The position numbers and the translations under genes are program-made. The notes below the pieces were generated by a model. The model worked only from the letters and a program-made list of their open reading frames with translations. It searched no databases and was not told the DNA's origin. This document shows positions 1-5,735 of a stretch of 10,034 nt of DNA, piece by piece (the first letter of the stretch is position 1; each line of letters starts with the position of its first letter). This DNA is from JAZKFP01 sp040386355. Its GTDB lineage: Bacteria; Pseudomonadota; Gammaproteobacteria; Pseudomonadales; UBA6940. The stretch is from the NCBI GenBank assembly GCA_040386355.1, contig JAZKFP010000172.1, forward strand, positions 1-10,034, written 5' to 3'.

Positions 1-62
1 TAGAGTCAAACTTGCATCGCTTCCCTAAAATAAAATGGCGGTGTACGCTATGGGTCCTGTGA

Positions 63-91
63 TTGAACTGTCAATAAGTTTGTACGATAGT
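63..91 (+). promoter_or_regulatory. possible promoter for the PEP-CTERM gene
   Basis: TTGAAC at 63-68 and GATAGT at 86-91 are spaced by 17 bases and match the sigma-70 boxes at about four positions each. Transcription would begin near 98 and leave a leader of about 110 bases that contains the stem-loop at 127-180. The alternative TTGACA at 149-154 has no convincing -10 box at the right distance. Weak evidence from motif reading only. Confidence 0.25.
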
Positions 92-126
92 TTAGTTGCA
101 ATGTTTGATGAGTAAATTCAAGAAGT

Positions 127-180
127 ATTGAGTAAGAGCCGTTTTAGTTTGACAGATGGGCTAACGGGGCTTTACTCAAT
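127..180 (+). promoter_or_regulatory. long stem-loop just upstream of the PEP-CTERM gene
   Basis: ATTGAGTAA at 127-135 pairs with TTACTCAAT at 172-180. After a one-base bulge (G136), AGCC at 137-140 pairs with GGCT at 168-171. Further in, GTTTTAG pairs imperfectly with CTAAC. The apex holds TTTGACAGATGGG. The base of the stem lies about 18 bases before the ribosome binding site of the gene at 212. It could be a leader hairpin controlling that gene, or the terminator of a gene left of the window, since a T-rich stretch (TTTGTTTC) follows. The sequence alone does not decide. Confidence 0.45.
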
Positions 181-211
181 TTGTTTCATCCTCTCTTAAA
201 GGGAACACCAA

Positions 212-814
212 ATGACAATGAAATCTATTATCCACAATAGCGTTAAAAAATCCGCTGTGGCTCTTGCATGCGCAGCTGCACTTTTTGGTGCAGGAACTGC
301 TTCTGCTGTGCCTATCGCTGTTGGTAGCGGCTGGTCAACTTTCTTTTTTGGAAGTTCGGGCTCGAGCTGGACTGAAAGTTTTGAATTTACCACTGCTACT
401 GATGTTTCTTTATCTGTAACGGATGCATATCTATCGGGCGATCGATTTGAAGTTTTTTCAAATCTAACTTCATTAGGTTTAACTTCTGAACCAACAGGTC
501 CAGCTGGCGCTATAATTGGTGATAATTTTGATGGCGCATTCACTGACACACGATGGTCTTCTGGCTTATTTATTCTTGGCCCAGGCAGTTATTCTATTTC
601 TGGGTTAGTTAATCAAAGCCCGTTCGATGGTGGAGCTGGCGCATTAAAAGTTGATTTATACGATGACGGTGAAGAACCAGGTGAAAATCCAGGTGAAAAC
701 CCGGGCGAGAATCCAGGTGAAAATCCAGGAACCGGTGTTTCTGAACCAGTTACTATGGCACTATTAGGTTTAGGTTTAGTTGGCTTGTCTTTAAGCCGTC
801 GTAAAACCGCTTAA
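212..814 (+). CDS. secreted PEP-CTERM sorting-domain protein
   Basis: A 200-residue exported protein. A basic N-terminus and a hydrophobic stretch (about 14-27) end in the signal peptidase site TASA at 29-32. The mature part is beta-rich and ends in a low-complexity linker with four PGEN units (156-171). The tail is a PEP-CTERM signal: VSEP near 176-179, a hydrophobic segment rich in LGLG (182-195) and the basic patch RRK (196-198). The usual motif is VPEP, so SEP is a mild variant. In this family an exosortase recognises the tail and cleaves it during export linked to exopolysaccharide. The middle, with LSGDRFEVF and TRWSSG, resembles a recurrent PEP-CTERM family of unknown role. AAAGGGA at 198-204 sits 7 bases before ATG 212; ATG 218 is an alternative. 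A terminator follows, so the gene is probably transcribed alone. No exosortase lies in the window. Confidence 0.85.
   Translation: MTMKSIIHNSVKKSAVALACAAALFGAGTASAVPIAVGSGWSTFFFGSSGSSWTESFEFTTATDVSLSVTDAYLSGDRFEVFSNLTSLGLTSEPTGPAGAIIGDNFDGAFTDTRWSSGLFILGPGSYSISGLVNQSPFDGGAGALKVDLYDDGEEPGENPGENPGENPGENPGTGVSEPVTMALLGLGLVGLSLSRRKTA
677..724 (+). repeat. four 12-bp tandem repeats coding for PGEN
   Basis: Four in-frame 12-base units of the form CCAGGTGAAAAT encode Pro-Gly-Glu-Asn four times, followed by a partial unit. The third unit differs at several third-codon positions (CCGGGCGAGAAT), so the array is not freshly duplicated. It forms a flexible acidic linker between the mature domain and the sorting tail. 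Unit number could vary between strains. Confidence 0.9.
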
Positions 815-872
815 AATTGTCTGCCAAATAATTAAACATATTTCTTTTAAAGATGTGTTTAAAACGTTGAAT

Positions 873-913
873 AAACGAAGTTCATGGCATCCATGAACTT
901 CGTTTTAATTTGT
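873..913 (+). terminator. intrinsic terminator after the PEP-CTERM gene
   Basis: A perfect 15-base-pair stem (873-887 with 891-905) closes on a CAT loop and runs into TTTTAATTT. Stem strength, tight loop and the T tract are all those of a Rho-independent terminator. It ends about 12 bases before the yggX start codon, so it should isolate yggX from the upstream transcript. Confidence 0.85.
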
Positions 914-924
914 GATACTACAAC

Positions 925-1206
925 ATGACTTTAATTTTCTGCCGTAAATATAAAAAAAACTTAGAAGCTTTAGAGCGTGCTCCATTTCCTGGAGTAAAAG
1001 GTGAAGACATTCTTCAAAACATTTCGCGTCAAGCGTGGCAAGAGTGGTTAGAACATCAAACTCGTTTAATTAACGAAAAGCATCTTCAATTATTCGATTC
1101 TAAAGCTCAGAAATTTTTAAGTGAGCAACGTGAAAGATTTTTCAATAATGAACAGTTTGAAGCTGCAGAAGGCTTTGTACCCGCAGCGAATAACCCTACG
1201 CTTTAA
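925..1206 (+). CDS. yggX: YggX-family Fe(2+)-trafficking / oxidative damage protection protein
   Basis: A 93-residue cytosolic protein matching YggX in length and layout. The N-terminus MTLIFC carries the conserved cysteine (Cys6). The core at 34-54 has the family pattern RQAWQEW followed by QTRLINEKHL, and the C-terminal part has EAAEGFVP. YggX is known to protect iron-sulfur enzymes from oxidants and is thought to handle labile ferrous iron. The ATG at 925 is fixed by homology because Cys6 lies at the expected place. No Shine-Dalgarno sequence is visible (TGTGATACTACAAC precedes the ATG), and a strong terminator ends just upstream. The gene may be read from a very short or leaderless transcript, or by read-through. 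It is not next to mutY, its frequent partner. Confidence 0.93.
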   Translation: MTLIFCRKYKKNLEALERAPFPGVKGEDILQNISRQAWQEWLEHQTRLINEKHLQLFDSKAQKFLSEQRERFFNNEQFEAAEGFVPAANNPTL

Positions 1207-1310
1207 AAAAAGCAGGTGTTCATCAGAATCTTTTTCCACTTAATAGATTGCTTGCTTAAACGCGTTACAGCGTTCTCGCTACGTAAAGCTTTGGCTGCGC
1301 AGCGTCAAAA

Positions 1311-1467
1311 TGCGGGCGAAAGATGTTTCGCCCCTATACACTAACCATCGGCTGTAGAACTATAAATTACGTATAGATTTAGAGGCATGTATATGATACC
1401 CAACTTAACCATAACAACCCCCTATCTTCAACGAATTATGTAGGGGGAGGAACATCTTTCGCCCGTG
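1311..1467. repeat. inverted pair of REP-like palindromes (BIME- or MITE-like)
   Basis: The left copy is a palindrome, GGGCGAAA-GATG-TTTCGCCC (1314-1333), followed by CTATACA. A second copy of its outer half, AACATCTTTCGCCCG (1451-1465), lies in inverted orientation, giving 15-bp complementary arms at 1313-1327 and 1451-1465. The right copy is preceded by TGTAGGGGGAGG, which resembles the reverse complement of the left copy's tail. Inside, CCCCCTA (1418-1424) pairs with TAGGGGG (1441-1447). Weak symmetry extends outward to GCAGC (1299-1303) and GCTGC (1474-1478). The interval 1207-1623 holds no credible gene. The layout suits a pair of extragenic palindromes or a small non-autonomous element. 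Confidence 0.6.
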
Positions 1468-1623
1468 TTAAAAGCTGCCTATGTGTTTATTAAATAGTAC
1501 AAAAGTTTTTAGGAAAACTTATGTGCGTTTGGTATATAGCCAGCAACACCTCATCTTAAAATTTGTTAATTCATTATTTATTCAATTTTCCACAAAAATC
1601 GGCCCCTTCTTCAACATCAGTGC

Positions 1624-1652
1624 TTGACAGAGTTATAACGTGCCGGTTTAAT
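1624..1652 (+). promoter_or_regulatory. sigma-70 promoter of tRNA-Phe
   Basis: A perfect -35 box TTGACA (1624-1629) is followed after 17 bases by TTTAAT (1647-1652). A GC-rich discriminator, AGCGCCTC, lies between the -10 box and the tRNA, as in growth-rate-controlled stable RNA promoters. The mature tRNA begins 12 bases after the -10 box, so the leader must be very short. Confidence 0.75.
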
Positions 1653-1663
1653 AGCGCCTCTTT

Positions 1664-1739
<76 letters not shown>

Positions 1740-1901
1740 TATCTTTAATTGTCTCCTTTTCAATTTGCAATGTTTAATTTCTGTAGATTGCTTGTCAGTT
1801 CCAGTTCAAGATTTTATTCAATATATTTACAAGTTTTCATTAAAAAGATAGAAAATAGAAATTAACTTCCAAAACTTAATTGGGAACTTGAGGAAAATTT
1901 T

Positions 1902-1914
1902 GGGTACACTACCC
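1902..1914. promoter_or_regulatory. small palindrome upstream of the AraC-type regulator
   Basis: GGGTA-CAC-TACCC is a perfect 5-bp inverted repeat lying 74 bases before the regulator's start. It overlaps TACACT (1905-1910), a possible -10 box, with TTGGGA (1880-1885) upstream at a long 19-base spacing. It could be an operator, but it is short. The rest of 1740-1978 shows nothing else convincing. Confidence 0.2.
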
Positions 1915-1987
1915 TACGGTGACAGGATATCACTTAGGAAAAACAGGGAGATACGTTTGAGCGAACTTAAATAATAAAGTGACATGC

Positions 1988-3076
1988 ATGAGTGACTTCA
2001 GAATATATCCTCCTGTTCTATGCGGCCTTACCAATCTTACTGCTGCGTATATTGTGGAACTTGCGAGAGTCGCTTCCGAAATATATGACATTGATGAAAA
2101 AGAAATTCTTACTATTTGCGGACTTTCTACAGAACAAATTCAAAGTGGCGAGCACGTTCCAGTTTTCTACGCCTTTAGTCTTTTATTACATCTTATACAA
2201 ACTACGGAAGACGAATTTATTGGTTTAAATTTAGGTCGTCATATTGAGTTAAAAGCTTTTCATATGTTGGGTTATTCCCTTATGAATTGTACCAACGTTG
2301 AAGAAGCATTAAATCGCGTATTACGGTATGAAAGTCTAGCACTTGAAGGTAGCCTAACTGAGTTCCGACAAGAATATGATGACGTCATTGTTAGTTGGAG
2401 TTGCCCCTACCCAGGTGAAGAAGCTCGTTACTTTCGAGAACTAGTTATTAGCGGCTGGGCAAGTATCGCAAAGCGTACTGTACCTGGTGGGTTTCCCCTG
2501 AAAGAAGTACGCTTTACCCATCCGGCTCCTTCCAATTTAGATTTGTATCATCAAATATTTGAATGCCCTATCGTATTCAATGCCTTAGAATCTGCAATGA
2601 TATTTTCAAAAGACTTATTACATTGTACTTTTCAGACAACTGATCCGGCACTTGGTAAAGTAATGACCCATTATGCGGATCTCATGTTAAACGAGCTGGA
2701 TGATCATATTGGTTTCTTATCCGAGCTTCGACGACTGATTTATAAAATTATGCCTAATGGTGAGGTCACCATCGATCGAGTCGCAGAAACAATGGAAATT
2801 TCTCCGCGTGCACTCCATCTTCGTTTAAAAAAACTAAATATTTCATTTACCGAATTATTGGATGATGTACGCCGTATCCTTGCTTTAGTTTATTTAGAAG
2901 ATCGAAATATCACACAACTCGATATCGCCGTGTTACTCGGTTACTCTGATCAAAGTGCTTTTTGTCGTGCCTTTAAACGTTGGGTTGGTGAAACCCCTGG
3001 CGACTATCGCAAAAGTGTAATGATGGGCGAAGGTTTATACCGCGACCATTTAAAAGCAATGCTCCATACCGAGTAA
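1988..3076 (+). CDS. AraC-family transcriptional regulator with arabinose-binding-like N-terminal domain
   Basis: A predicted DNA-binding regulator of about 362 residues. Counting from an in-frame GTG at 1979, residues about 25-210 resemble the N-terminal effector domain of the ArgR/OruR/VirS-like branch (pattern FIGLNLGRHIELKAFHMLGYSL). The C-terminus is an AraC double helix-turn-helix: the first helix-turn-helix is at about 264-284 (TIDRVAETMEISPRALHLRLK). The second is at about 313-334 (QLDIAVLLGYSDQSAFCRAFKRW), followed by the diagnostic GETPGDYR (337-344). ATG 1988 is preferred over GTG 1979 because a weak AAGTGA precedes it and the GTG has none; neither site is strong. Its targets and effector are unknown. 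No operon partner is visible, so it is an orphan regulator here. Confidence 0.9.
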   Translation: MSDFRIYPPVLCGLTNLTAAYIVELARVASEIYDIDEKEILTICGLSTEQIQSGEHVPVFYAFSLLLHLIQTTEDEFIGLNLGRHIELKAFHMLGYSLMNCTNVEEALNRVLRYESLALEGSLTEFRQEYDDVIVSWSCPYPGEEARYFRELVISGWASIAKRTVPGGFPLKEVRFTHPAPSNLDLYHQIFECPIVFNALESAMIFSKDLLHCTFQTTDPALGKVMTHYADLMLNELDDHIGFLSELRRLIYKIMPNGEVTIDRVAETMEISPRALHLRLKKLNISFTELLDDVRRILALVYLEDRNITQLDIAVLLGYSDQSAFCRAFKRWVGETPGDYRKSVMMGEGLYRDHLKAMLHTE

Positions 3077-3151
3077 ATTTTTTCAGACATTCCCCCTTCA
3101 AAAAAATAGTTTAAAAACTCTTTCCAAATTGATTTACCTTTTGATAATTGA

Positions 3152-3519
3152 TGTTAGAATTTTTCTAACAACAAGCGTATGCAAGTCGTCGTGGACAGAA
3201 AATCATAAGATTGCCGAAGTAACGTAATGTTATTTCCGTGCACGACTTCACTAGAAGTTGTTTCTCATTATGAAACAGCTGGCCTCTGAGGGAAAAAAGT
3301 CCCTTGAGAGTTTTAGAAAAAAGTTTTCCAGTAGGCGCAATGATTGTAAGCCCACGCAGCATACTGCTCTTAGTTTTTACAAAAAGCGGTATGTGAGCAG
3401 GGGAAGTGATTGTTGCGCGCAATGTCGTTCGCAAGACATTGCGCCCTGGAAAAAAAATTTTCGAAAACTTTTCAAAGAAGGTTATTGAATCCGACATACG
3501 ACCCTAATCCTGCTTGTTG
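3152..3519 (+). ncRNA. candidate structured RNA region, family not recognised
   Basis: This gap between the regulator and the SemiSWEET gene is dense in pairings. Hairpins read by eye are TGTTAGAA/TTCTAACA (3152-3170), 3216-3223 with 3229-3236, 3242-3249 with 3254-3261, 3284-3293 with 3300-3310 (one bulge) and 3417-3426 with 3435-3444 (10 perfect pairs). A long-range stem joins 3324-3342 to 3437-3453 (21 pairs, one 2-base bulge) and continues outward through A/T-rich pairing to about 3304 and 3475. It excludes the 3417-3444 hairpin. CAACAAGC (3169-3176) and GCTTGTTG (3512-3519) are inverted at the edges. It does not look like tmRNA, RNase P RNA or 4.5S RNA. Strand is uncertain; plus is assumed from the neighbours. 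A transcribed RNA, a palindromic repeat or decayed DNA are all possible. Confidence 0.35.
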
Positions 3520-3558
3520 GAATTGTCGTTCTCTTTACTTTTTTTGTCGGATCTATAT

Positions 3559-3876
3559 ATGCAGAGTTTGGAAGTTGTCGGCTATTTAGCGGCATTTTGT
3601 ACAACTATATCTTTTCTTCCTCAAGCTATTACCACTCTCAAAACCCGAAACACTGCGTCGCTATCACTTGGCATGTACTCGTTATTTACAATTGGTGTGA
3701 TCCTTTGGCTTGCTTATGGAATTGTTCGTCAAGATCCGATCTTAATTTTGTCAAACAGTTGCACAACTTTTTTATCTATGTTGATTCTAAGCATGAAGAT
3801 TAAAAATGAATGGAAAACATGGCGCATTTATAATGCTCTTGTTTCGATGAATACATTGAAAGGTCAGGCACATTGA
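3559..3876 (+). CDS. SemiSWEET-family sugar transporter (MtN3/PQ-loop)
   Basis: A 105-residue membrane protein with three hydrophobic helices (about 4-22, 37-56, 60-80), the length and layout of bacterial SemiSWEETs, which act as dimers to move sugars down their gradient. The PQ motif is at Pro21-Gln22 in TISFLPQ, followed by KTRNTASLSLGMY. Trp50 (ILWLAYGI) and Asn66 (ILSNS) fall where the sugar-contacting Trp and Asn of known SemiSWEETs lie. The start at ATG 3559 gives a normal N-terminus. An open frame reaches back to a TTG at 3514, but it would add an unusual hydrophobic extension. No good Shine-Dalgarno site precedes ATG 3559. The gene stands alone and is followed by a terminator. The substrate cannot be read from sequence. 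Confidence 0.88.
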   Translation: MQSLEVVGYLAAFCTTISFLPQAITTLKTRNTASLSLGMYSLFTIGVILWLAYGIVRQDPILILSNSCTTFLSMLILSMKIKNEWKTWRIYNALVSMNTLKGQAH

Positions 3877-3883
3877 AAATTTT

Positions 3884-3930
3884 CCATCAAAAAAGGAAAT
3901 AAAATTTTTTTTTGATGGTTTTATTTTCAT
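3884..3930. terminator. terminator between the SemiSWEET gene and hisF
   Basis: An 11-base-pair stem, CCATCAAAAAA (3884-3894) with TTTTTTGATGG (3908-3918), has a 13-base loop and is followed on the plus strand by TTTTATTTTC. It ends the SemiSWEET transcript. As hisF runs toward it from the other side, it may serve the his operon too, though the minus-strand tract (AAAATTTTC) is less favourable. Confidence 0.75.
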
Positions 3931-3966
3931 TATTTGGCTTTTTAAACGGATTTCTTACTTAAACGT

Positions 3967-4728
3967 TTAAATACGGATTTCTATTCCTGCATTCAACATA
4001 TGCTGCTTAGCTTGAGCAATGCTGTATTCGCCAAAGTGAAAAATACTAGCAGCAAGCACAGCGTCTGCTCCGCCTTGCAACACACCTTCTACCAAATGGT
4101 CTAAGGTACCAACTCCACCTGAAGCAATAACTGGAATATCTAAGCGACTTGTTAATTGTTTCAGCAAAAGCAAATCAAAACCAGCGCGTGTGCCGTCTCG
4201 ATCCATACTGGTTACCAATAACTCACCAGCACCTAGCTTTTGTACTTGTTCGGCCCACTGTATTGCATTTAAACCAGTTGATTTACGTCCGCCATGCGTA
4301 AAAACTTCCCAACGATTTGACTCAACTTGTTTTACATCGATGGCAACCACAATACACTGCGAGCCAAAACTTTCTGAAGCTTCACGAATAAGTTCAGGTC
4401 GATGGACCGCTGCGGAATTTATTCCTACTTTGTCAGCACCTGCACGCAATAATTGTCGAACATCAGACACGTGCCGCACACCACCACCGACAGTAAGGGG
4501 AATAAATACTCGGGAGGCTATTCGTTCGATAATATCAATTAATGTATTTCGTTGTTCATGACTCGCAGTAATATCAAGCACTGTAATTTCATCCGCACCT
4601 GCATCATTGTATTGCGCAGCAATTTCTACTGGATCGCCAGCATCCCGAATATCAACAAATTTTACGCCTTTTACAACGCGACCTTGATCAACATCCAAAC
4701 AAGGAATAATGCGTTTTGCCAATCCCAT
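3967..4728 (-). CDS. hisF: imidazole glycerol phosphate synthase, cyclase subunit
   Basis: A 253-residue (beta/alpha)8 barrel of normal length. It joins ammonia from HisH to PRFAR, making imidazole glycerol phosphate and AICAR. The N-terminus GLAKRIIPCLDVD carries the catalytic Asp12, and AIDVK carries the second catalytic Asp131. Phosphate-binding loops are visible at GGG (81-83), TSMDRDGT (173-180) and ASGGVG (202-207), with the two-fold half-barrel repeat typical of HisA and HisF. The ATG overlaps the hisA stop by one base (TAATG), so translation is probably coupled to hisA; GAGG in the end of hisA may act as the ribosome binding site. It is the last gene of the block. No hisI or hisE follows; the next gene is convergent. 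Confidence 0.98.
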   Translation of the reverse strand: MGLAKRIIPCLDVDQGRVVKGVKFVDIRDAGDPVEIAAQYNDAGADEITVLDITASHEQRNTLIDIIERIASRVFIPLTVGGGVRHVSDVRQLLRAGADKVGINSAAVHRPELIREASESFGSQCIVVAIDVKQVESNRWEVFTHGGRKSTGLNAIQWAEQVQKLGAGELLVTSMDRDGTRAGFDLLLLKQLTSRLDIPVIASGGVGTLDHLVEGVLQGGADAVLAASIFHFGEYSIAQAKQHMLNAGIEIRI

Positions 4729-5489
4729 TAGGAGGCCTCTAAAGAATTTTGTGAAGAAATCTCGATGGCTTGTGGCAGCGTAAAACTGTGCTCGTATAAT
4801 GCAGTACCTACAATAACACCTTGAATACCAGGCCCTGCTTGTAGTTGATTTGAGATGTCAGTGAGTTTTTGGATATCTGATAGTGCATGAACACCACCGG
4901 AAGCAATAACAGGAATTGCTAGTTCTTGCGCAAGCTTTGAAGTTTCCTCGACATTAACGCCTTGCATCATGCCATCGCGTGCAATATCGGTATAAATAAT
5001 TGCACTTACACCACTGTGTTGAAAACGTTGTGCTAAATCAATTGCTCGAATATCAGTAACTTTTGACCAACCATCGGTTGCAACAAAACCTTTCTTGGCG
5101 TCAATACCGACAATAATTTTGTTAGGAAATAATTCCGCTGCAGACTCTACAAACTCTGGATTAGTAACGGCGCTGGTACCAATAATTACCCAACGCACAC
5201 CGGCATCAATATAATCTGCAATTCGTGCAAGATCTCGAATTCCACCACCTATTTGCATAGGAATTTCAGGAAATGCTTGAACAATTGCCCGCACAATCGA
5301 CAAATGTTTAGGCTCTCCAGATAACGCTCCATCCAAATCCACTAAGTGCAAACGTTGTGCGCCTTGTTGTACCCAATGCGTAGCCATTGCGAGGGGATCA
5401 TCAGAAAATACGGTAGCTTGATCAAATTCACCTTGGCGCAAACGTACGCAGCGACCATCTTTTAAATCGATAGCAGGAATGACGATCAA
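4728..5489 (-). CDS. hisA: ProFAR isomerase (phosphoribosylformimino-AICAR-phosphate isomerase)
   Basis: A 253-residue (beta/alpha)8 barrel that opens the ribose of ProFAR by an Amadori rearrangement, giving PRFAR for HisF-HisH. IPAIDLKDG carries the catalytic Asp8 and the phosphate-site motif QIGGGIR is at 79-85. VGIDAK carries Asp130, IYTDIARDGMMQG spans 165-177 and ASGGV spans 196-200. All expected features are present, so it should be active. The start is TTG at 5489-5487, chosen because AAGGAG lies 7 bases upstream and the protein begins in register with homologues (MIVIPAIDL). The gene is separated from hisH by 243 bases, 180 of which are a palindromic inserted element, and overlaps hisF by one base. 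Confidence 0.98.
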   Translation of the reverse strand: MIVIPAIDLKDGRCVRLRQGEFDQATVFSDDPLAMATHWVQQGAQRLHLVDLDGALSGEPKHLSIVRAIVQAFPEIPMQIGGGIRDLARIADYIDAGVRWVIIGTSAVTNPEFVESAAELFPNKIIVGIDAKKGFVATDGWSKVTDIRAIDLAQRFQHSGVSAIIYTDIARDGMMQGVNVEETSKLAQELAIPVIASGGVHALSDIQKLTDISNQLQAGPGIQGVIVGTALYEHSFTLPQAIEISSQNSLEAS

Positions 5490-5503
5490 TTCGATTCTCC
5501 TTA
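5487..5503 (-). promoter_or_regulatory. ribosome binding site that sets the TTG start of hisA
   Basis: On the minus strand TAAGGAG is followed after about 7 bases by TTG, which opens MIVIPAIDL. No in-frame ATG lies nearby at a homologous place. This supports a non-ATG start. It also gives hisA its own initiation signal, downstream of the element that separates it from hisH. Confidence 0.8.
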
Positions 5504-5551
5504 GTTAAAAAAATATGATGGCTCTAGACAAAAAGATATTTTGAAAAACGT

Positions 5552-5735
5552 TAGGGTGTGTTGACGTTTCATCAATCCGGCTAAAAGTGTCTCAAAAGGC
5601 GGCTCACTGTGTTAAATAGCAATAAAAAATACTCTTGGATTGATAAATACATTCCGTTTTTTTATTGCTATTTGCCTGGTGTTACATCCTTTTGAATATC
5701 TTTTATCTCGATCGGCGCAACCTCAACACACCCTA
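5552..5735. mobile_element. 180-bp palindromic MITE-like element inside the his operon, flanked by TA
   Basis: Two 76-base arms, 5554-5629 and 5658-5733, are inverted copies of each other without any gap; by hand count 52 of 76 positions match. The outer ends (GGGTGTGTTGA) and the inner 16 bases (AAATAGCAATAAAAAA) are perfect, the middle is diverged. A 28-base spacer separates them. TA at 5552-5553 and 5734-5735 looks like a 2-bp target duplication, as made by IS630/Tc1-type transposases and some IS5 relatives. There is no coding capacity, so a transposase elsewhere would have moved it. The insertion fell inside the hisH stop codon. Arm divergence suggests it is not recent. Confidence 0.75.

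Noticed and set aside
1..211. Partial gene entering from the left edge.
   Set aside because: All plus frames meet stops early (TAG at 1, TAA near 32, TGA near 60) and no recognisable protein end is seen on either strand.
1311..1467. CRISPR-like repeats.
   Set aside because: There are only two copies, in inverted orientation, with no regular spacers and no cas genes.
1957..1974. Tiny frame TTG-AGC-GAA-CTT-AAA-TAA preceded by GGGAG, a possible leader peptide before the AraC-type gene.
   Set aside because: Only five codons with a TTG start; a match this short is expected by chance.
3258..3488. Plus-strand frame for a basic, cysteine-containing small protein (72 residues from ATG 3270).
   Set aside because: No ribosome binding site, codon choice unlike the neighbours (AGG, AGA, CGG, CCC), and the DNA is dominated by complementary stems. 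It remains an outside possibility.
3165..3497. Minus-strand frame of 110 residues in the same segment.
   Set aside because: Composition looks random, no family motif, no ribosome binding site, and it shadows the hairpin-rich region.
3152..3519. Integron attC site or tmRNA, suggested by CTAACAACAAGCG at the left and GCTTGTTG at the right.
   Set aside because: No proper attC core sites (RYYYAAC/GTTRRRY pair) at both ends, no gene cassette layout, and no tRNA-like end or tag frame for tmRNA.
4190..4561. Plus-strand open frame of 123 residues opposite hisF.
   Set aside because: It is the antisense shadow of a clearly coding, motif-complete hisF.
5630..5657. A gene or promoter inside the palindromic element between hisH and hisA.
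   Set aside because: The spacer is 28 bases, no frame of useful length exists, and no well-spaced -35/-10 pair was found.
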